64,000 nucleotides of DNA from Erysipelothrix urinaevulpis (GTDB taxonomy: Bacteria; Bacillota_I; Bacilli_A; Erysipelotrichales; Erysipelotrichaceae): contig NZ_WTTB01000006.1 of NCBI RefSeq assembly GCF_009828835.1, forward strand, positions 1-64,000, read 5' to 3'. A program made the translations under genes and the position numbers. Every line of letters starts with the position of its first letter. Position 1 is the stretch's first letter. The notes under the pieces are model-generated. The model was not told where the DNA came from and searched no databases. It saw only the letters and a program-made list of their open reading frames with translations. Positions 8,018 through 16,883 of this stretch are shown piece after piece.

Positions 8018-8884
8018 TTAGTCTTCTTTTTTCTTTAATTTAGGGCACCATTGTATGGCGATAGTACCTAAACCAGCATGGGTTGCGACAGCGGCTGGCA
8101 AATTGATAATATAAGTTTCAAATTCTCCCATTTTGTCACTGACGTAGTCTTTGAATTTTTCAAGTGTTTCCATGCCTTCACTTTCTAATAAATAAAGATC
8201 GTGGGTGAAGGGGTCAACCTTGTGTTTAATAAAATCATCGACAAGTGCCTTAAATGCTCGACGGTCTGTACGCGCGATGGTTAAAACCTCAATGGATTCT
8301 GCTTTATTTTCTAAATGTAGGACAGGCTTTACTCTTAGCATGTTCGCAATTCTAGAAGCAGTCTTTGACATTCTACCACTTAGAACCACTTGATCTAAGG
8401 TTTTTGGATAAATATAAGATACTTGATTATCAAAGATAGAGTGCAGTGTGTTTGAAATATTTTCGATGCTTTCATGGTCTTGCATACTTCGAATTGCTTT
8501 CACACCTTGTTGGACTGGGCCGGTAATTGAGTAAGTATTAATAACTTCGAAATTGCTAAGGCCTGCTTCGGCTGCAGCATGATTAAAGGCGTTAAATGAT
8601 CCAGATAACGCTGTACCAATGCTAAGGACAAAGGTATAATCATAATCTTTCTCTTTAATGTCTTCAAATATTTCAATCATTGTACCAATACTTGGTTGAG
8701 AGGTGGTTAAAAGTTGGTGTTCTCTCAGTAAGTTATTGACCTCTTCTTTAGTAATTGTTACTTGGTCGATATAAGAAACATTGTTATGAGTAATTGTTAG
8801 TGGGGCAATATAGACATCATAGTCTTCAATTTGATCTTGAGTAAATGAAACGGATGAGTCTAAAACTATAGCGATTTTTTTCAT
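8018..8884 (-). CDS. DegV-family fatty-acid-binding protein (FakB-like)
   Basis: A two-domain DegV protein of about 288 residues. The N-terminus IAIVLDSSVSF and the later IAPLTITHNN, TSQPSIG and LSGSFNA motifs are typical. The family binds a fatty acid and presents it to the kinase FakA for phospholipid synthesis from exogenous acids. I prefer ATG at 8884, since conserved sequence begins there. A TTG at 8911 has AAAGGAA directly in front, too close to work well. A perfect palindrome separates that Shine-Dalgarno-like sequence from the ATG. Confidence 0.85.
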   Translation of the reverse strand: MKKIAIVLDSSVSFTQDQIEDYDVYIAPLTITHNNVSYIDQVTITKEEVNNLLREHQLLTTSQPSIGTMIEIFEDIKEKDYDYTFVLSIGTALSGSFNAFNHAAAEAGLSNFEVINTYSITGPVQQGVKAIRSMQDHESIENISNTLHSIFDNQVSYIYPKTLDQVVLSGRMSKTASRIANMLRVKPVLHLENKAESIEVLTIARTDRRAFKALVDDFIKHKVDPFTHDLYLLESEGMETLEKFKDYVSDKMGEFETYIINLPAAVATHAGLGTIAIQWCPKLKKKED

Positions 8885-8894
8885 AAGGTCACAT

Positions 8895-8911
8895 TTGCAA
8901 GTTACTTGCAA
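8895..8911 (-). promoter_or_regulatory. Palindrome in the degV leader
   Basis: TTGCAAGT and ACTTGCAA flank a single base, a perfect 17-base inverted repeat. It lies between AAAGGAA (the only Shine-Dalgarno-like sequence) and the ATG at 8884. It could be a repressor operator, or a hairpin that changes the effective distance from Shine-Dalgarno to start. Confidence 0.5.
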
Positions 8912-9038
8912 TTCCTTTCTAAAATCATTATATCAAATAACCTTGAGAAAATATCAATAAACTCATATAAGATTAAAATATTGTATATTACACTGATCAA
9001 AAAGTAGGGCTTGATTGTTGTTGTAGTATGGCTGTTCT

Positions 9039-9067
9039 TTTGCATAAATTTCTACATTTGTTATAAT
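9039..9067 (+). promoter_or_regulatory. Promoter of the opuC operon
   Basis: TTTGCA at 9039-9044 and TATAAT at 9062-9067 are 17 bases apart. The -10 box is a perfect match. About 95 bases of leader follow before the first gene. Confidence 0.7.
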
Positions 9068-9110
9068 AGTCAAGTAACGTTGTTTTTGAATCAGGCTAAA
9101 GATGAAGATG

Positions 9111-9138
9111 AAAAGCATGATGTTTTGTGCTTTTTTTT
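9111..9138 (+). terminator. Possible attenuator in the opuC leader
   Basis: AAAAGCA and TGCTTTT form a 7-base stem with a 10-base loop, followed by eight T, between the promoter and opuCA. A terminator here would make expression conditional. No aptamer or antiterminator is evident, and the stem is weak. Confidence 0.4.
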
Positions 9139-9168
9139 ATATAAGAAAACAAGTTAGAAGGAGATTGA

Positions 9169-10383
9169 ATGATAGAATTTAAAAATGTTTCGAAAAGTTA
9201 TGTAAAAGGAAAAAAAGCGGTTGACTCGATGAACCTTACCATCGACAAAGGGGAATTTGTTTGTTTTATTGGTACATCAGGTAGTGGTAAAACGACAAGT
9301 ATGAGAATGATTAACCGCATGGAAAGTCCCAGTGAAGGACAAATATTAATTAATGATGTCGATATTAATGAAATAGATGCAGTACAATTACGACGCAAGA
9401 TTGGTTATGTGATTCAACAGATTGGTTTAATGCCTCACATGACAATTTATGAAAATATTGTAATGGTACCCAAGTTATTAAAATGGCCTGAAGAAAAAAT
9501 GAGAGAAACAGCAAAGGATCTAATGAAAAGAATTAACTTATCAGAAGATTACTTAGATGCCTACCCTGATGAGTTGAGTGGTGGTATGCAGCAACGAGTT
9601 GGAGTTATTCGTGCATTAGCGGCTGATCAAGAGATTGTCTTGATGGATGAGCCCTTTGGTGCACTTGATCCAATTACCAGGGAGTCTTTGCAACATTTAA
9701 TTAAACGACTCCAAAAAGAAATGAATAAAACAATTGTTTTTGTTACGCATGATATGGATGAAGCGCTGACACTTGCTGATAAGATTGTTGTTATGAGTGA
9801 AGGTAAAGTAATTCAAGAAGGGACACCTAAAGATATCTTAACCAATGCGGCTAACGAATTTGTTGAAGAGTTGATTGGTGAAGATCGCTTGAGTCAAGCA
9901 GGCTTTGAATTTGAAACGGTTGAGAAGATTATGCTTAAAAATCCGATCAAGATTAATGAAAATGAACCGATTACTAATTTAGCCAAGCTGATGCGTGAAA
10001 CAAAAGTTGATGATATTTTAGTTGTCGATGATGAGAATAATTTAAAAGGACGGGTCGATCTCTATACCTTGTCTGTGAATCGTGGAAAATATCAGTATGT
10101 TCATGAGATTATGAAAAAAGTAACGTATGTTGTGAATACAACAAGTATTCGAGATGGTATTTACTATATCCATGACTTAGGTTATCGGAACTTGACGGTC
10201 GTTGATGACGATGGAAAATTAAAAGGTATGGTCACTCGAGGGTCGATTGTTTCTGAAGTGTATGATGTGTTTTGGAAAGAATATGAACCACAAGAAGAAT
10301 TTGATGCTTCGTTTGAAACAGACGAAATTGTTCAAGCGGCAAGTGATGTTGTTCAAAATGGTGATAGTAAGGAGCAAGCATAA
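9169..10383 (+). CDS. opuCA: OpuCA-type glycine betaine/carnitine/choline ABC ATPase with CBS domains
   Basis: The 404-residue protein has an ABC domain with Walker A (GTSGSGKTT), LSGGMQQR, Walker B (IVLMDEP) and THDMDEA. A tandem CBS pair runs from about residue 255 to 370 (DILVVDDENN, NLTVVDDDG). CBS domains of OpuCA sense ionic strength or bind c-di-AMP in relatives. AAGGAG precedes the ATG. It is the first of four overlapping genes and drives import of compatible solutes under osmotic stress. Confidence 0.9.
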   Translation: MIEFKNVSKSYVKGKKAVDSMNLTIDKGEFVCFIGTSGSGKTTSMRMINRMESPSEGQILINDVDINEIDAVQLRRKIGYVIQQIGLMPHMTIYENIVMVPKLLKWPEEKMRETAKDLMKRINLSEDYLDAYPDELSGGMQQRVGVIRALAADQEIVLMDEPFGALDPITRESLQHLIKRLQKEMNKTIVFVTHDMDEALTLADKIVVMSEGKVIQEGTPKDILTNAANEFVEELIGEDRLSQAGFEFETVEKIMLKNPIKINENEPITNLAKLMRETKVDDILVVDDENNLKGRVDLYTLSVNRGKYQYVHEIMKKVTYVVNTTSIRDGIYYIHDLGYRNLTVVDDDGKLKGMVTRGSIVSEVYDVFWKEYEPQEEFDASFETDEIVQAASDVVQNGDSKEQA

Positions 10384-11030
10384 TGGCTTTCTTACAAGAA
10401 TACTCTGGACAGTTATTGACTAAAATAACTGAGCATTTTATGTTGAGTATGACAGCGTTACTCTTAGGGATTTTAGTTGCGATTCCACTGGGATTATTAA
10501 TTTCAAAAAATAAAAAACTATCTAAAATTATGATTGCGATTTCTTCGGTGTTACAAACGATTCCGTCGTTAGCACTCTTAGCGATCATGGTTCCAATTTT
10601 TGGTGTTGGTAAACTTCCAGCAGTTTTAGCGTTGTTTATTTATTCACTATTACCGATTCTTAGAAATACTGTCTTAGGGATGGAATCGGTGGGTGATGAC
10701 ATTATTGATGCTGCGAAAGGAATGGGAATGACTCAAACGCAAATAATATTTAAAGTTCAGGTTCCTTTAGCATTACAGGTTATTATGACTGGTGTTCGTT
10801 TATCGTCAATTTATGTTATTGCTTGGACTAGTTTGGCTGCTTATATTGGTGCTGGTGGTTTGGGTGATTTTATATTTAATGGTTTAAATAACTTTGCGAT
10901 TGACATGATTATTGCAGGGACAGTGCCAATTACTGTGATGGCACTAATGATGGATTTAATCTTTGATAAAGTTGAAACCCAATTAATTAAAAACTATGGT
11001 CGACCAGTTAGAAATGAGGGTGTATCATGA
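10383..11030 (+). CDS. opuCB: OpuCB-type osmolyte ABC permease
   Basis: The 215-residue permease has five or six helices and the ABC permease loop (DAAKGMGMTQTQI). It overlaps the opuCA stop by one base and the next gene by four. It is one of two related permeases; opuCD has the same length and loop motif. Confidence 0.88.
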   Translation: MAFLQEYSGQLLTKITEHFMLSMTALLLGILVAIPLGLLISKNKKLSKIMIAISSVLQTIPSLALLAIMVPIFGVGKLPAVLALFIYSLLPILRNTVLGMESVGDDIIDAAKGMGMTQTQIIFKVQVPLALQVIMTGVRLSSIYVIAWTSLAAYIGAGGLGDFIFNGLNNFAIDMIIAGTVPITVMALMMDLIFDKVETQLIKNYGRPVRNEGVS

Positions 11031-12013
11031 AAAAGATTAAAAAAATGATGATGATTTTAACATTGACACTCACGCTAACTGCTTGTAATTTACCTGGCCT
11101 AGGTGCAAGTACAAAGAGTAATGATATTGTCATTGCGGGTGGAAATACAACTGAACGACAAATCCTAGCAGAAATATCATTGCAAATGGTGACCCATTAT
11201 CTTCCTGAAGTTAAAACAGATATTATTAATAATCTGGGGTCGACATTATTAGTTCTTCAATCACTGACAGGAAAAGATAGTAATATTTCAGGCGCAATGT
11301 ACACTGGAACATCATTAACTGGAGAGTTAGGTCAAGAGCCGCTTAAAGACCCTGAACTTGCCTTAGAAAAGGTTGTGAAGGGGTATTACGATAAATATGA
11401 CATGATTTGGTTTCCAAGCTATGGTTTTGAGAATAGTTATGCTTTCATGGTGAGAGAAGACTTTGCTCAAGAACATAATATTACAACCGTGAGTGATTTA
11501 GAAAACTTATCGCCGTCATTAAGAGCAGGAGTAGATACTGCATGGATGAATCGCCAAGGGGATGGATATGTTGACTTCAAACAATTATATGGGTTTGATT
11601 TCAAAGATGTCTTGCCTATGGAAATAGGTTTAGTCTATGATGCAGTGGCATCCAAAGAAATGGATATTGTCTTAGGTTATTCAACAGATGGTCGAATTCA
11701 AGCGAATAAGTTAAGAGTGTTAGTTGATGATAAACAACTCTTTCCACCCTATGATGCAAGTCCAGTTCTCACAAAAGATTTGATACAGACCTATCCTGAA
11801 CTAGAACAAATATTCTTAAAACTATCAGGAGAGATTGACAGTGATACAATGCAAAAACTCAATCGACGATCTGATGAGATGAAAATTGAACCACAGGTCA
11901 TTGCCACTGAGTTTTTAGAAGAACATCAATACTTTGAAAATAAACCAGAAGAAAACCTTGCTGATTTAAAGAACTACACAGAGATTGCGAAAGACTTGAA
12001 AGGAGAGCAATAA
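11027..12013 (+). CDS. opuCC: OpuCC-type osmolyte-binding lipoprotein
   Basis: The 328-residue lipoprotein has the lipobox LTAC (Cys at about 20) and the OpuAC/ProX-type binding domain. Family motifs include GNTTERQIL, YTGTSLTGE and GYSTDGRIQ. Aromatic residues near WFPSYGFENSYAF would form the cation-binding cage typical for betaine or carnitine. ATGA overlap with opuCB indicates coupling. Confidence 0.88.
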   Translation: MKKIKKMMMILTLTLTLTACNLPGLGASTKSNDIVIAGGNTTERQILAEISLQMVTHYLPEVKTDIINNLGSTLLVLQSLTGKDSNISGAMYTGTSLTGELGQEPLKDPELALEKVVKGYYDKYDMIWFPSYGFENSYAFMVREDFAQEHNITTVSDLENLSPSLRAGVDTAWMNRQGDGYVDFKQLYGFDFKDVLPMEIGLVYDAVASKEMDIVLGYSTDGRIQANKLRVLVDDKQLFPPYDASPVLTKDLIQTYPELEQIFLKLSGEIDSDTMQKLNRRSDEMKIEPQVIATEFLEEHQYFENKPEENLADLKNYTEIAKDLKGEQ

Positions 12014-12645
12014 TGAGTGAATTACTACAATATTATTTAACGAATGGCTCTTATGTTTTCCAACAGTTCATTCGACATTTCTTAATGTCAGTCTATGGAG
12101 TCTTGTTTGCAAGTTTGATTGGAATACCATTAGCGTTCTATATAAGTAAACGAAGAACATTATCGAAGTGGGTGATTTCACTGGCAAACATTATTCAAAC
12201 CATCCCTTCACTTGCCATGTTATCAATTCTAATGGTCGTTATGGGATTAGGACCTAATACGGTTGTCGCAACTATCTTCCTTTATTCTCTTTTACCAATC
12301 ATCAGTAATACCTATGCTGGTATTCATCAAGTTGAAGATGGCTTACTGGATGTTGCGAAAGGAATGGGAATGACGCGTCATCAAGTGATACTTAAAGTAG
12401 AATTACCATTATCAATATCCATGATCTTAGGAGGAATTCGAAATGCTTTAGTTGTTGCAATAGGAATTGCAGCAATTGGAACATTTGTTGGAGCAGGAGG
12501 ACTTGGGGATATTATTTCCCGAGGAATTAATGTCTCTGATGGCTCAGCTATTATTTGGGCAGGGGCATTACCCACTGCACTCATGGCTGTCGTTGTTGAT
12601 TTGCTTTTAGGAAAAATTGAAGAAAAGTTAGTTTATACTAAATAA
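12013..12645 (+). CDS. opuCD: OpuCD-type osmolyte ABC permease
   Basis: The 210-residue permease is a paralogue of OpuCB, with the same loop (DVAKGMGMTRHQV) and similar helices. It overlaps the opuCC stop by one base and ends the operon before a strong terminator. Confidence 0.88.
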   Translation: MSELLQYYLTNGSYVFQQFIRHFLMSVYGVLFASLIGIPLAFYISKRRTLSKWVISLANIIQTIPSLAMLSILMVVMGLGPNTVVATIFLYSLLPIISNTYAGIHQVEDGLLDVAKGMGMTRHQVILKVELPLSISMILGGIRNALVVAIGIAAIGTFVGAGGLGDIISRGINVSDGSAIIWAGALPTALMAVVVDLLLGKIEEKLVYTK

Positions 12646-12648
12646 TAG

Positions 12649-12691
12649 AAAAGCTGTATTGAAGAAAGTTTCCTTCGATACAGCTTTTTAT
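12649..12691 (+). terminator. Terminator of the opuC operon
   Basis: AAAAGCTGTATTGAAG pairs with CTTCGATACAGCTTTT (one G-T pair) across an 8-base loop, followed by TTTTTA. It begins 3 bases after the opuCD stop. Confidence 0.9.
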
Positions 12692-12699
12692 AACGTTAG

Positions 12700-12890
12700 A
12701 TTTTATGGTATGATTGAAATACAAAAGAAAAAGGATCCTTACGGATCCCAGTGTCAACTAATGACTTCACGCAAAGCGTGATAACTAAGCTAATGCTTGA
12801 TTTTAACACGTACTGTTCATTTAATTGAAAAATGGTATAAAAACGATTGATTAGTATTAAAGACCTTGATGAGGTCTTTTCTTTTAGTTC
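12700..12890. ncRNA. Structured intergenic stretch, possible small RNA
   Basis: No ORF is visible here. On the plus strand a TGGTATGAT extended -10 at 12702-12710 precedes several short hairpins (GGATCC-TTAC-GGATCC, CACGC-AAA-GCGTG, AAGC-TAAT-GCTT) and ends at a terminator at 12859-12884. On the minus strand the GGATCC hairpin is followed by TTTTT at its left end, so a leftward transcript of about 100 bases is an alternative. The structure matches no RNA family I can name. Confidence 0.3.
12859..12884 (+). terminator. Short intrinsic terminator before the methyltransferase gene
   Basis: AAAGACC and GGTCTTT form a 7-base stem with a 7-base loop, followed by a T-rich tail. It could end a small RNA, or act as a leader terminator for the next operon. 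Confidence 0.6.
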
Positions 12891-12939
12891 GTAAACAGAG
12901 TATGATAAAATGTATTAAAGGAAACAAGGAGGTTTGATG

Positions 12940-13680
12940 ATGATGTATGGATCATTGAGTACGTTATACTATCAGAATAGTAAAAAAGTTGGACAGTCTT
13001 TGGGTGGTGATTTGGAGTTCTATCTATCACAATTAAAGAAAGGTGAACGAGTTCTTGAAGCAGGTGTTGGGACTGGACGATTGTTGATTCCAATGCTTCA
13101 AGCAGGTTTGACAGTGGATGGCATTGATTTATCTGCTGAAATGTTGGGTGTATGTCGTGAAAATTGTGTTGAAGCTGGGGTTGAGCCTCTTTTGATTCAA
13201 GGGGACCTAGTTGAGATATCCTTTGATGCACTCTATGATAAAATTATTATTCCAACAGGAACATTCTGTTTGTTTAATGACATTGAAGCTGTTTTAAAGA
13301 ATTTATCGGATTCATTGGTTGAGGGTGGAACATTAATTTTTGATATTCTCTATCCCACACATATTGAAGTAGGCAAGACATTTGAGGATCGTCTTGATTT
13401 AGAGGATGGGAGTTATATTGAGCTAAAGAATTATCACAAAGACTTACATTTTAACTATATTCGTAGTGTTGAATCATTAGAATATACTCATATTAAAGAT
13501 GGTGTTGAGTTGGGAAGTGAACGTGAAGAATTAGTTTTAAATTATTATGATTTTAGTGAGATTAGGTATATGTTGGATCGTCATGGTTTTAAAGATATTA
13601 AATTATTAAAGGACTATCAAGATGAAGTGACGGTTTATGATCATGAAGCATTAATAACCGTTGTGGCAGTGAAAGGATAA
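12940..13680 (+). CDS. Class I SAM-dependent methyltransferase
   Basis: The protein has about 246 residues with the SAM-binding glycine motif VLEAGVGTGRL near residue 40. An acidic residue follows the second strand (GIDLSAEML), and the later PTGTFCLF corresponds to motif IV. The substrate is unknown. AAGGAGG at 12926-12932 favours ATG at 12940; ATG codons at 12937 and 12943 are also possible. The next gene starts two bases after its stop, so the two are probably co-transcribed with proC. Confidence 0.7.
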   Translation: MMYGSLSTLYYQNSKKVGQSLGGDLEFYLSQLKKGERVLEAGVGTGRLLIPMLQAGLTVDGIDLSAEMLGVCRENCVEAGVEPLLIQGDLVEISFDALYDKIIIPTGTFCLFNDIEAVLKNLSDSLVEGGTLIFDILYPTHIEVGKTFEDRLDLEDGSYIELKNYHKDLHFNYIRSVESLEYTHIKDGVELGSEREELVLNYYDFSEIRYMLDRHGFKDIKLLKDYQDEVTVYDHEALITVVAVKG

Positions 13681-13681
13681 T

Positions 13682-14014
13682 ATGGAAGCAAAATTTGAGG
13701 ATTTTTTAAATTTAGATATACGTTTAGGAAAAATATTAACTGCAGAGTTGCGTGAAGATTTTCGTCGCCCTGCCTATGTCATGGAGATTGATTTTGGTGA
13801 GGAAATTGGTATTAAAAAGTCAAGTGCTCAAATAACTGAGCGATATGATGAGGAAGCGTTGCTTGGTCATCATGTTTTAGCAATACTTAATTTCCCTGAT
13901 AAACAAATTAAGAATGTAATGTCGGAATGTTTGGTTCTTGGTGTATTAAGTGAGGGTGGCGTATCACTCATTCGTCCGGATCATGATTTACCATTAGGGT
14001 CAAAGTTGGCTTAG
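13682..14014 (+). CDS. csaA: CsaA-like tRNA-binding-domain protein
   Basis: The 110-residue protein consists almost entirely of an OB-fold tRNA-binding domain (DIRLGKIL near the start, then the KSSAQIT and VLGVLSEGG motifs). It matches CsaA in size and is related to the C-terminal domain of methionyl-tRNA synthetase. CsaA has been described as an export chaperone; tRNA binding is the general property of the fold. Confidence 0.8.
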   Translation: MEAKFEDFLNLDIRLGKILTAELREDFRRPAYVMEIDFGEEIGIKKSSAQITERYDEEALLGHHVLAILNFPDKQIKNVMSECLVLGVLSEGGVSLIRPDHDLPLGSKLA

Positions 14015-14023
14015 GAGGGTATC

Positions 14024-14797
14024 GTGAAAATAGGATTTATTGGTGTTGGAAACATGGCAAGTGCAATTATTCAAGGAATTGAGCAAAAAGAGTCTGTCTA
14101 TATTAGTGGGAGAACATTTGCGTCAACAAAAGAAAAAGCAGACCAGCTAGGTGTTCATCCGAGTGCAAATCATCGTGAATGTGTTGGTGATGTTGATGTT
14201 GTAGTTTTAGGTGTTAAACCTGAGATACTGGATGAAGTTTTGCTTGAAATAAAAGATGAATTGCATGGAAAAGTGGTTGTTTCTATTGCAGCTAAACGAT
14301 CGATTGAATGGATTGAATCGATCCTAGGTCACTGTCCAATTATAAGGGTGATGCCAAACTTAAATGTTAAGATTCAAGAAGGTGTCTGTGCGATTTGTCA
14401 TAATGATCAAGTCTTGAAAAAACACTTAGATTTTGTTGTGAATGTCTTTTCAAATTTAGGTGAGGTTGTGATGCTTGATGAATCACAGTTCAGTGGCTTT
14501 ATTGGAATCTCTGGAAGTATGCCTGCGTTTATATTTAAATTTATACACGAGGCGGCAAAATCTGTTCAAAGTGAAAATATTGATTATGAAAAGGCTGTAA
14601 GGATCATTGCGGATACAATGATTGGAAGTGGGAAACTAGTGAAGGAAAGTGACGATGATTTAGAAACACTGATTCAGAAAGTTTCATCTCCCAATGGAAC
14701 GACCGTTGAGGGGACCAAAAAACTTGATGAACTTGATTTTGGATTTGTTCTTGATCAAGCGATTCAAGCAACCATAGAAAAAGATAAAAAGGGTTAG
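14024..14797 (+). CDS. proC: Pyrroline-5-carboxylate reductase
   Basis: The 257-residue enzyme makes proline from pyrroline-5-carboxylate with NAD(P)H. It has the N-terminal dinucleotide motif (IGFIGVGNMASAI), a VLGVKPEI segment and the VSSPNGTTVEG motif of the C-terminal helical domain. GTG at 14024 follows GGAGG. It faces proA; the two stop codons overlap by 4 bases within a shared terminator. Confidence 0.9.
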   Translation: MKIGFIGVGNMASAIIQGIEQKESVYISGRTFASTKEKADQLGVHPSANHRECVGDVDVVVLGVKPEILDEVLLEIKDELHGKVVVSIAAKRSIEWIESILGHCPIIRVMPNLNVKIQEGVCAICHNDQVLKKHLDFVVNVFSNLGEVVMLDESQFSGFIGISGSMPAFIFKFIHEAAKSVQSENIDYEKAVRIIADTMIGSGKLVKESDDDLETLIQKVSSPNGTTVEGTKKLDELDFGFVLDQAIQATIEKDKKG

Positions 14798-14818
14798 ACG
14801 CGAGTCTGACCCTTTCCT
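14788..14818. terminator. Bidirectional terminator containing the proC and proA stop codons
   Basis: AAAGGGTTAGAC pairs with GTCTGACCCTTT (one G-T pair) around a 4-base loop. It has T-rich flanks on the plus strand and A-rich flanks that read as T on the minus strand. Both convergent genes stop inside it. Confidence 0.8.
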
Positions 14819-16026
14819 TTTACAATGTATTTATAAGATGTGAGTTGTTTAAGTCCCATCGGACCACGAGCATGTAATTTTTGAGTTGAAATTCCTATTT
14901 CAGCACCAAAACCAAATTCAGAACCATCCGTAAAACGTGTCGATGCATTGACATAAACGGTTGAACTATCAATGAGTCGTGTGAACATGTCGCTTGTTTC
15001 TTGATTGTTTGTGATGATAGCGTCTGAGTGTTTAGTGTTATGTTCATTGATATGGTCAACAGCTTGTTGAAGTGAAGAAACTGTTTTGACTGACATTGCC
15101 TTGCTTAAATATTCGGTATAGAAATCAAGGGGTGTTGCTTGGGTAAAACTTGGAACAATCGCTTGAGCTTTTGTGTCTGCGAAGAATTCAACATCGTGTA
15201 GTTGCTCTGCTAGCATTGGCAAGAAAGTTTTGGCAATGGCTTCATGAACGACCAAGGATTCCATGGCATTGCATACACCTAATCGTTGACATTTAGCATT
15301 CTCTATGATGGCAAGAGCCATGGTAAGATCAGCATCTTTATCGACATAAATATGACAATTACCTGCACCTGTTTCAATGACGGGGATTGTGCTGTGTTTT
15401 AAAACTGCTTTAATTAATCCTTGTGACCCTCGTGGAATTAATACATCGATGTATTGGTCCATTTTCATCATGGCTTGGGTTGCTTGTCGATCGGTTGATT
15501 GAATGCATTGGATAATAAAAGGGTTGAGCTTGTTTTGTGATAAGGTCTTTTGAATGATTGCTTCAAAGGCTAGATTACTATGAATTGCTTCTTTACCACC
15601 TTTGAGAATAACTGTGTTTCCTGCTTTAAAACAAAGTCCAAATGCATCCACTGTTACATTAGGTCTTGATTCATAAATAATTCCAATCACGCCTAATGGA
15701 ACAGACACCTTCTCAATTATCAAACCATTTTCAGGATGATAGGTCTCTAAGATTTCTTGAAGAGGGTCATCCATTATGCTTAATTTAACCAAGCCATCTG
15801 CAATGTCTTTAATTCGGTTTGGATTAAGTTTGAGTCGATCAATCATTGCATCATCAAGCTCTTGACTTTGGGCAGTCTCAAGGTCTTTTTTATTGGCCTT
15901 AAGAATGTCTTCTTGATGATGAAGCAATGCTGATGCAATATCCTTTAAAACGTCATTTTTTTTACTTGCACTAAGTTGTGCTGACTCAGTAGCAGCTTTC
16001 TTAGCGTTTAGTCCAATTGTTTCCAT
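14794..16026 (-). CDS. proA: Glutamate-5-semialdehyde dehydrogenase (gamma-glutamyl phosphate reductase)
   Basis: The 410-residue enzyme does the second step of proline synthesis, reducing glutamyl-5-phosphate. It has the aldehyde dehydrogenase fold, with IGIIYESRPNVTVDA, the catalytic cysteine region (KCQRLGVCNAMES) and the C-terminal FGFGAEIGIST signature. GGAGG precedes the ATG. proB lies 9 bases upstream in the same operon. Confidence 0.93.
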   Translation of the reverse strand: METIGLNAKKAATESAQLSASKKNDVLKDIASALLHHQEDILKANKKDLETAQSQELDDAMIDRLKLNPNRIKDIADGLVKLSIMDDPLQEILETYHPENGLIIEKVSVPLGVIGIIYESRPNVTVDAFGLCFKAGNTVILKGGKEAIHSNLAFEAIIQKTLSQNKLNPFIIQCIQSTDRQATQAMMKMDQYIDVLIPRGSQGLIKAVLKHSTIPVIETGAGNCHIYVDKDADLTMALAIIENAKCQRLGVCNAMESLVVHEAIAKTFLPMLAEQLHDVEFFADTKAQAIVPSFTQATPLDFYTEYLSKAMSVKTVSSLQQAVDHINEHNTKHSDAIITNNQETSDMFTRLIDSSTVYVNASTRFTDGSEFGFGAEIGISTQKLHARGPMGLKQLTSYKYIVKGKGQTRV

Positions 16027-16035
16027 TGTTCCTCC

Positions 16036-16863
16036 TTATAAATAATCGTCTATATCAAAACTTTCGTTGGCATGGCCTTTGAAAAAAGTTCCGACATTTT
16101 TTCCTTCGATAATATCGTACAAGATATCTAAGTTGTTTCCGCTGGCTAAAATCATGTCTGCACCATAATTATTCACAATTATACCGGCCTCAATTTTAGC
16201 GCTCATACCCCCAGTTCCAACTGATGAGGATGATGTTTCTTTTCCCATTAAGCGATGGTCATTTGATATTTTTTCGACATATTCTATTAATTTGGCATCC
16301 GGGTTTTCGCTGGGATCATCGGTATAAAAGCCATCAATATCTGATAAGATAATTAATAATTCAGCCTCTACCATTGCTAGAACATAGGCACTGAGATGAT
16401 CATTGTCCCCAAATTCGATTTCGTGAGTAGCAACCGTATCATTCTCATTCACAATTGGAATGACGCCCATGGCTAACAGTTCATTAAAGGTATTTTTTGC
16501 ATTCATTCGACTTTCTTCTTTAAACATCGTATGTTTTGTTAAGAGCACTTGAGCTACTGTTTGGTTATATTCTGAAAACAAGCGTTGATAGGTCATCATT
16601 AATTTAGCTTGTCCAATGGCTGCAAGTGCTTGTTTCTTGGGCATTTCAACAGGAATTGACTGCAAGTTTAGAGCTTTACGTCCCACTGCTTGGGCTCCAG
16701 AAGACACCAGAATTATTTCTTTTCCCTTGCTTTTCAAATCCGATAAGACTCGCACTAACTGTTCTAATTTACGATAATCAAGATCACCTGACTCTTTGTG
16801 TGTCAGTGAAGAAGACCCTATTTTCACGACTATTCTTTTTGCATTTATCATACTATTTCTCAT
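16036..16863 (-). CDS. proB: Glutamate 5-kinase, short form without PUA domain
   Basis: The 275-residue amino-acid kinase phosphorylates glutamate in the first step of proline synthesis. It shows VVKIGSSSLT at the start, VSSGAQAVG, VNENDTVA and GTGGMSAKIEA. There is no C-terminal PUA domain, so this is the short type. ATG at 16863 follows GAGG with a 7-base gap; an internal ATG at 16851 is a weaker choice. It heads proBA, behind a promoter that overlaps a palindrome. Confidence 0.92.
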   Translation of the reverse strand: MRNSMINAKRIVVKIGSSSLTHKESGDLDYRKLEQLVRVLSDLKSKGKEIILVSSGAQAVGRKALNLQSIPVEMPKKQALAAIGQAKLMMTYQRLFSEYNQTVAQVLLTKHTMFKEESRMNAKNTFNELLAMGVIPIVNENDTVATHEIEFGDNDHLSAYVLAMVEAELLIILSDIDGFYTDDPSENPDAKLIEYVEKISNDHRLMGKETSSSSVGTGGMSAKIEAGIIVNNYGADMILASGNNLDILYDIIEGKNVGTFFKGHANESFDIDDYL

Positions 16864-16883
16864 CTTAAAACCTCGCTTTAATT

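Noticed and set aside
10232-10588. Minus-strand ORF opposite opuCA/opuCB
   Set aside because: It lies entirely opposite well-supported coding sequence, with no start signals or recognisable domain.
12720-12780. Fluoride (crcB) riboswitch suggested by CTAATGAC-like segments
   Set aside because: The conserved core and pseudoknot segments are absent, and no fluoride gene is adjacent.
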